DNA from: Gordonia zhenghanii | GTDB lineage: Bacteria > Actinomycetota > Actinomycetes > Mycobacteriales > Mycobacteriaceae | Assembly (NCBI RefSeq): GCF_021738965.1 | Contig: NZ_JAKKOQ010000001.1 | Coordinates: forward strand, 712,772-776,771 | Direction of reading: 5' to 3' | Length of the DNA stretch: 64,000 bases | Shown: positions 60,813-64,000 of the stretch, piece by piece | Layout of the letters: every line of letters begins with the position of its first letter | Position numbering within the stretch: the stretch's first letter is position 1 | Translations under genes and position numbers: made by a program | Notes under the pieces: generated by a model | The model's input: only the letters and a program-made list of their open reading frames with translations | Told to the model about the DNA's origin: nothing | Databases searched by the model: none

Positions 60813-61568
60813 ATGCCGGATCTGAAGATCACGACCATCACGCACAACGACGCGAGAACGCATTTCGTGTCGACGGCGACGGTCAACTGGGTGATCCTGC
60901 AGGACCAGTCCGGAGTGACCCTCGTCGACGGCGGCTACCCCGGGCACGCGGACGCAGTCCTCGAAGCACTGACCCGGATCGGCAGTGCACCCCAGGAGAT
61001 CCGCGGCGCGCTGCTCACGCACGCGCACGTCGACCATCTCGGCGGGGTTGCACGCCTGCGACGCTCCTACTCATTCGACGTCTTCGCCGACCCCGCCGAA
61101 GTGACGCACGCACGACGGGACTACCTGGAGCAGGCCGACGCGTCGACGATCGCTCCGCTCGCCTACCGCCCCGCCGTGGTCGGCTGGCTCGGCCGCATCG
61201 TCCGACTGGGCGCACTCGACAAGGACGGTATCCCCGACACACAGGCGTTCCTCGATCCGTCGACGCTGCCTGGATCACCGGTCCCGGTCCCGACTCCCGG
61301 CCATACTCGCGGGCACAGCGCATTCCTCTCCGGCGACGGCGAAGTCCTGATCTCGGGCGACTCGATGATCAGCGGGCACCCGATCGCGAAGCGGTCGGGC
61401 CCACAATGCCTCGACCACACCTTCACGCACGACGTCGCCGCCAATGAAGCGTCCGTCGCCGCGTTGGCCGACCTCGACTCGGTGGTCGTCATGCCCGGTC
61501 ACGGCCCGATGCTGTGTGGCACCGTCGAGACCTTCGTCGAACAGGCCCTGACGCGCACTACTAACTGA
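60813..61568 (+). CDS. MBL-fold metallo-hydrolase
   Basis: A 251-residue metallo-beta-lactamase-fold hydrolase with complete metal ligands: THAHVDHLGG (about residues 67-76), then TPGHTRGHS, LISGDSM and MPGHGPM. It is probably a lactonase, thioesterase or glyoxalase-II-like enzyme. It starts five bases after the aftA stop, so it probably shares the arabinan-operon transcript, though no established role links it to arabinogalactan. It lacks a signal peptide. Confidence 0.85.
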   Translation: MPDLKITTITHNDARTHFVSTATVNWVILQDQSGVTLVDGGYPGHADAVLEALTRIGSAPQEIRGALLTHAHVDHLGGVARLRRSYSFDVFADPAEVTHARRDYLEQADASTIAPLAYRPAVVGWLGRIVRLGALDKDGIPDTQAFLDPSTLPGSPVPVPTPGHTRGHSAFLSGDGEVLISGDSMISGHPIAKRSGPQCLDHTFTHDVAANEASVAALADLDSVVVMPGHGPMLCGTVETFVEQALTRTTN

Positions 61569-61598
61569 GCTCACCGGACCAGGCTCGAAAGCTCGCAC

Positions 61599-61644
61599 AC
61601 CCCAACGCATTCCAACCCCAACGCAGTCAACCCCAAAGCAATCA
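61599..61644. repeat. Three tandem 15-16-bp repeats
   Basis: Units of ACCCCAACGCA(T/G)T(C)CA type at 61599-61614, 61615-61629 and 61630-61644, in the gap between convergent genes and leading straight into the terminator hairpin. Confidence 0.75.
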
Positions 61645-61686
61645 ACCCGAGCCCCCGGACCGTGGCGGTCCGAGAACTCGGGTTGA
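61642..61686. terminator. Bidirectional terminator-like nested hairpin
   Basis: An outer 10-bp stem TCAACCCGAG/CTCGGGTTGA encloses an inner 7-bp stem CGGACCG/CGGTCCG with a 3-base loop. It lies between the MBL hydrolase gene and the helicase gene, which converge. T-tracts are short on both sides. Confidence 0.7.
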
Positions 61687-61706
61687 AAAGTCCTGCCTAG
61701 TAGCGG

Positions 61707-63167
61707 TCAGCGACCGCCGGGGGCTCCTGCGGGACGGCGCGCACTACGACGGCCACGCGGGTTCGGAGCGGACGTGTGCTCACGCTGGGTGGAGCCTGCC
61801 GACGACCGGTCGCCGCGCGACGACTGGTTCGACCGGCCACCGTCCTGGCGGGAGCCACCGTTGTCCTGGCGGGGAGCGCCGCGGCGACCGCGGCCGGTGC
61901 CGCGCGATCCGCGCGCGCCCTGACCGGACCGCTGCTGCCCCGATCGGCCCTGGCCGGAACGCTGCTGGGCGGGCGCCGCGGGTGCGGGAGCCTGCCGCAG
62001 CGGTGCGTGCTCTCCGACGAGTTCGCGGACCTCGGGAGACGATGCGGTGACCTGCTGACCCGGAACCTTGATCGCGGCCTTCTGCAGGAGCTTGCGCAAG
62101 TCGCCCCACTGGTCGGGCAGGCAGATGGTGACGACGTCGCCCGACGAACCGGCACGCGCCGTACGGCCCGAACGGTGCAGGTACGCCTTGTGCTCAGCAG
62201 GCGGGTCGACGTGAACGACGAGTTCCACGTCGTCGACGTGGACACCGCGTGCAGCGACGTCGGTGGCGACGAGGACCTTCGCGCCGTCCGGAGCGGCGAA
62301 CGAGGCCAGGTTGCGGTCACGCTGCGCCTGCGACAGGTTGCCGTGCAGGTCGACTGCCGGAATACCGTCGGCGGTCAGCTTCTTCGCGAGCTTCTTCGCC
62401 TGATGCTTGGTGCGCATGAACAGGATGCGACGACCGGTGCCCGACGCGAGCTCGTGGACGAGCTGCGTCTTCTCGGTGGCGCCCGACACGCGGAACACAT
62501 GGTGCGTCATCTGCGCGACCGGGGACGTCGCGTCCTCGAGCGAGTGGGTGACCGGGTGGTCCAAGAAACGCTTCACGAGCTTGTCGACGCCGTTGTCGAG
62601 CGTCGCGGAGAACAGCATCCGCATGCCCTTGGCGGGAGTTGCGGCCAGGATGCGGGTCACGACGGGAAGGAATCCCAGGTCGGCCATGTGGTCGGCCTCG
62701 TCGAGCACCGTGATCTGCACGTCGTCGAGCGACACGATCCGCTGCTTCATCAAGTCTTCGAGGCGGCCGGGGCACGCGACGACGATGTCGGCGCCTGCAC
62801 CGAGCGCGCGCTCCTGGCGAGCCTGCTTCACACCGCCGAAGACGGTGGTCACGCGCAGGCCGACGGTCGCGGCGAGCGGTTCGATCTGCGTGGCGATCTG
62901 AGTCGCGAGCTCACGGGTCGGAGCGAGGACGAGGCCGGTGGGTCGGCCGGAGCGGCGCCGCACGCCGGCCTCCGCGAGGCGAACGACGAGCGGCACGGCG
63001 AAGGCCACGGTCTTGCCCGAGCCCGTCTTGCCACGGCCGAGGACGTCACGTCCGGCGAGCGTGTCAGGAAGAGTCTTCTCCTGGATCGGGAAGGCGGACG
63101 CCTTACCGTCGGCAGCGAGTGCATCGGCGACGGGAACGGGCACGCCGAGATCAACGAACGTAGTCAT
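61707..63167 (-). CDS. rhlE: DEAD-box RNA helicase (RhlE-like)
   Basis: A 486-residue ATP-dependent RNA helicase. The Q-motif is FPIQEKTLP, motif I is GKTGSGKT, Ia PTRELATQ, II DEADHMAD, III FSATLDN and VI HRSGRTARAG; both RecA domains are complete. The last 120 residues are a low-complexity RGG/Gln/Ser-rich tail, likely to bind RNA. It is probably involved in RNA unfolding, cold adaptation or ribosome assembly. The start at 63167 follows a leader of about 175 bases with a small hairpin. Confidence 0.92.
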   Translation of the reverse strand: MTTFVDLGVPVPVADALAADGKASAFPIQEKTLPDTLAGRDVLGRGKTGSGKTVAFAVPLVVRLAEAGVRRRSGRPTGLVLAPTRELATQIATQIEPLAATVGLRVTTVFGGVKQARQERALGAGADIVVACPGRLEDLMKQRIVSLDDVQITVLDEADHMADLGFLPVVTRILAATPAKGMRMLFSATLDNGVDKLVKRFLDHPVTHSLEDATSPVAQMTHHVFRVSGATEKTQLVHELASGTGRRILFMRTKHQAKKLAKKLTADGIPAVDLHGNLSQAQRDRNLASFAAPDGAKVLVATDVAARGVHVDDVELVVHVDPPAEHKAYLHRSGRTARAGSSGDVVTICLPDQWGDLRKLLQKAAIKVPGQQVTASSPEVRELVGEHAPLRQAPAPAAPAQQRSGQGRSGQQRSGQGARGSRGTGRGRRGAPRQDNGGSRQDGGRSNQSSRGDRSSAGSTQREHTSAPNPRGRRSARRPAGAPGGR

Positions 63168-63413
63168 GAATAGCCTTACTGGCAGGGATCTCCCCAGCAC
63201 GGCACAGCTGCGCCGTAGAGGTCGGATCGGTTGGCGAACACGCGTGGTCTGCGTGTCGGTTCGCCGTATGAATTGCACGCACCCGCGATCGAGTCGGGGT
63301 CTGCGTGGGGCGTTCTACGACGCACGGTGCTTGGCACCGAATAGTGAAAGCCTACCCGAGGACCGGGCCGCCACTCCCATCGAGAGCCATAGTGGGACGC
63401 GGGACACACTCGA
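63168..63413 (-). promoter_or_regulatory. Long leader of the helicase gene
   Basis: A reverse-strand TAGGCT at 63349-63354 is a plausible -10 box, giving a 5' leader of about 175 bases. A CGGTGC-ttg-GCACCG hairpin (63325-63339) would sit at the 5' end of this RNA. No coding frame is convincing here. Confidence 0.4.
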
Positions 63414-63857
63414 TCAGGCGACGAGCGTCGCCAGCCGTCGCACCGCGAACTCGTAACCCGCGATCCCGCAGCCTGCGACGACGCCCGCCGCGATCGGCGA
63501 GATGTACGAGTGGTGACGGAACGGCTCACGCGCATGGACGTTGCTGATGTGCACCTCGATGATCGGGACCTCCGGGATCACCAGGGCGTCGGCGAGCGCC
63601 ACCGACGTGTGCGTCCAACCGCCGGGGTTGATGACGATGCCGCTGACCTCGCCGCGCGCGGCGTGGATCGCATCGATCATCTCGCCCTCGTGGTTGGTCT
63701 GGAAGGCCCGCAGCCCCAATCCCGCGTCGGCGGCCGCCCGTTCGGCCAGACGCACCACGTCGTCGAGCGTCTCGACCCCGTACACGTCCGGCTGCCTGGT
63801 CCCCAGCGTGTTCAGGTTGGGGCCGTTGAGCAGCAGGATCGGCAGATCGGAAGACAT
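63414..63857 (-). CDS. aroQ: 3-dehydroquinate dehydratase type II
   Basis: A 147-residue enzyme of the shikimate pathway that dehydrates 3-dehydroquinate. The signature LLLNGPNLNTLGTRQPDVYG (residues 8-27) contains the catalytic Arg and Tyr on the lid loop. NPGGWTHTSVAL and EVHISNVHAREPFRHHS carry the Asn and His of the active site. Full-length for the dodecameric type II class. It starts leaderless. Confidence 0.96.
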   Translation of the reverse strand: MSSDLPILLLNGPNLNTLGTRQPDVYGVETLDDVVRLAERAAADAGLGLRAFQTNHEGEMIDAIHAARGEVSGIVINPGGWTHTSVALADALVIPEVPIIEVHISNVHAREPFRHHSYISPIAAGVVAGCGIAGYEFAVRRLATLVA

Positions 63858-63864
63858 GGGGACC

Positions 63865-63870
63865 AGCGTA
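63865..63870 (-). promoter_or_regulatory. -10 hexamer, leaderless start
   Basis: TACGCT, 7 bases before the aroQ ATG. Confidence 0.5.
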
Positions 63871-63885
63871 GTCGAGGGCGGCCTG

Positions 63886-63951
63886 CCGCTGGTCGAGCGC
63901 TGCTCCAGACGCTGGTCGAGCGCTACCCGCTGGTCGAGCGGAGTCGAGACT
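63886..63951. repeat. Dispersed repeat cluster at the window end
   Basis: Two GCTGGTCGAGCGC units (from about 63887 and 63911) precede a copy of the 20-mer with one end mismatch at 63932-63951. Downstream of it to 64000 nothing else is recognisable. Confidence 0.75.
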
Positions 63952-64000
63952 GCCTACTGCGGGGCGCCCGGGGGTCGACCACCCGCCCCCCACACACAGC

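Overview
The window is high-GC DNA from a mycolic-acid-bearing actinobacterium of the order Mycobacteriales. Gordonia or a close relative is the best guess. The grounds are arabinosyltransferases of the Emb type, the DprE1/DprE2/AftA arabinan precursor genes, a Wzm/Wzt/GlfT1 galactan export set, the proteasome activator Bpa ending in GQYL, a fused HadA/HadB dehydratase, an F420-type (LLM) oxidoreductase, a KstR-type operator and a DUF222/HNH '13E12' protein. This is inferred from gene content; no 16S or other species marker is present. About 60 protein genes and one tRNA-Ser are packed tightly, with many 4-base ATGA/GTGA overlaps. No gene-free stretch exceeds 300 bases. The longest are 20153-20444 (an inverted repeat beside the start of a monooxygenase operon), 63168-63413 (helicase leader) and 42281-42486 (operator, then tRNA terminator). 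No insertion sequence, prophage or CRISPR array was seen.

Layout. 0.1-6.5 kb: a thioesterase, an unrecognised gene, then a reverse-strand operon of ABC exporter, DesK/NarL-type two-component system and membrane acyltransferase. 6.7-16.8 kb: a GAF regulator, two consecutive emb genes on the reverse strand, then an aldehyde dehydrogenase with its DUF779 partner. 16.8-20.2 kb: a reverse operon of FAD monooxygenase, unrecognised membrane protein and TetR regulator. 20.4-24.0 kb: a translationally coupled LysR / class-A beta-lactamase-like / penicillin-binding lipoprotein operon. 24-40 kb: accessory metabolism and regulation, including an HNH protein, YeiH with its LysR regulator, a regulator-like effector domain with DUF5997, a TetR/FMN-reductase/MFS set, HxlR, ClC, an MHS transporter, a damaged HD-hydrolase gene and two coupled lipoproteins. 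40-44.3 kb: a flavin oxidoreductase behind a perfect 11-bp inverted repeat, tRNA-Ser(UGA), a quinone oxidoreductase and MarR.

44.3-61.6 kb matches the order of the M. tuberculosis Rv3777-Rv3792 region as I recall it: quinone reductase, aminotransferase-like protein, bpa, wzt/wzm/glfT1, gtrA, dprE1, dprE2, aftA. It is interrupted by an LLM oxidoreductase, hadAB, and a DUF5685 gene tail-to-tail with an ABC module. The emb genes, which follow aftA in M. tuberculosis, lie over 40 kb away here. The window closes with a DEAD-box helicase and aroQ.

The genes fit together around the cell envelope: galactan initiation and export, decaprenyl-phospho-arabinose synthesis, arabinan priming and extension, peptidoglycan transpeptidation, and mycolate-pathway dehydration. 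A second theme is transcription architecture: at least 19 genes begin directly 6-9 bases after a TANNNT hexamer, which predicts leaderless mRNAs.
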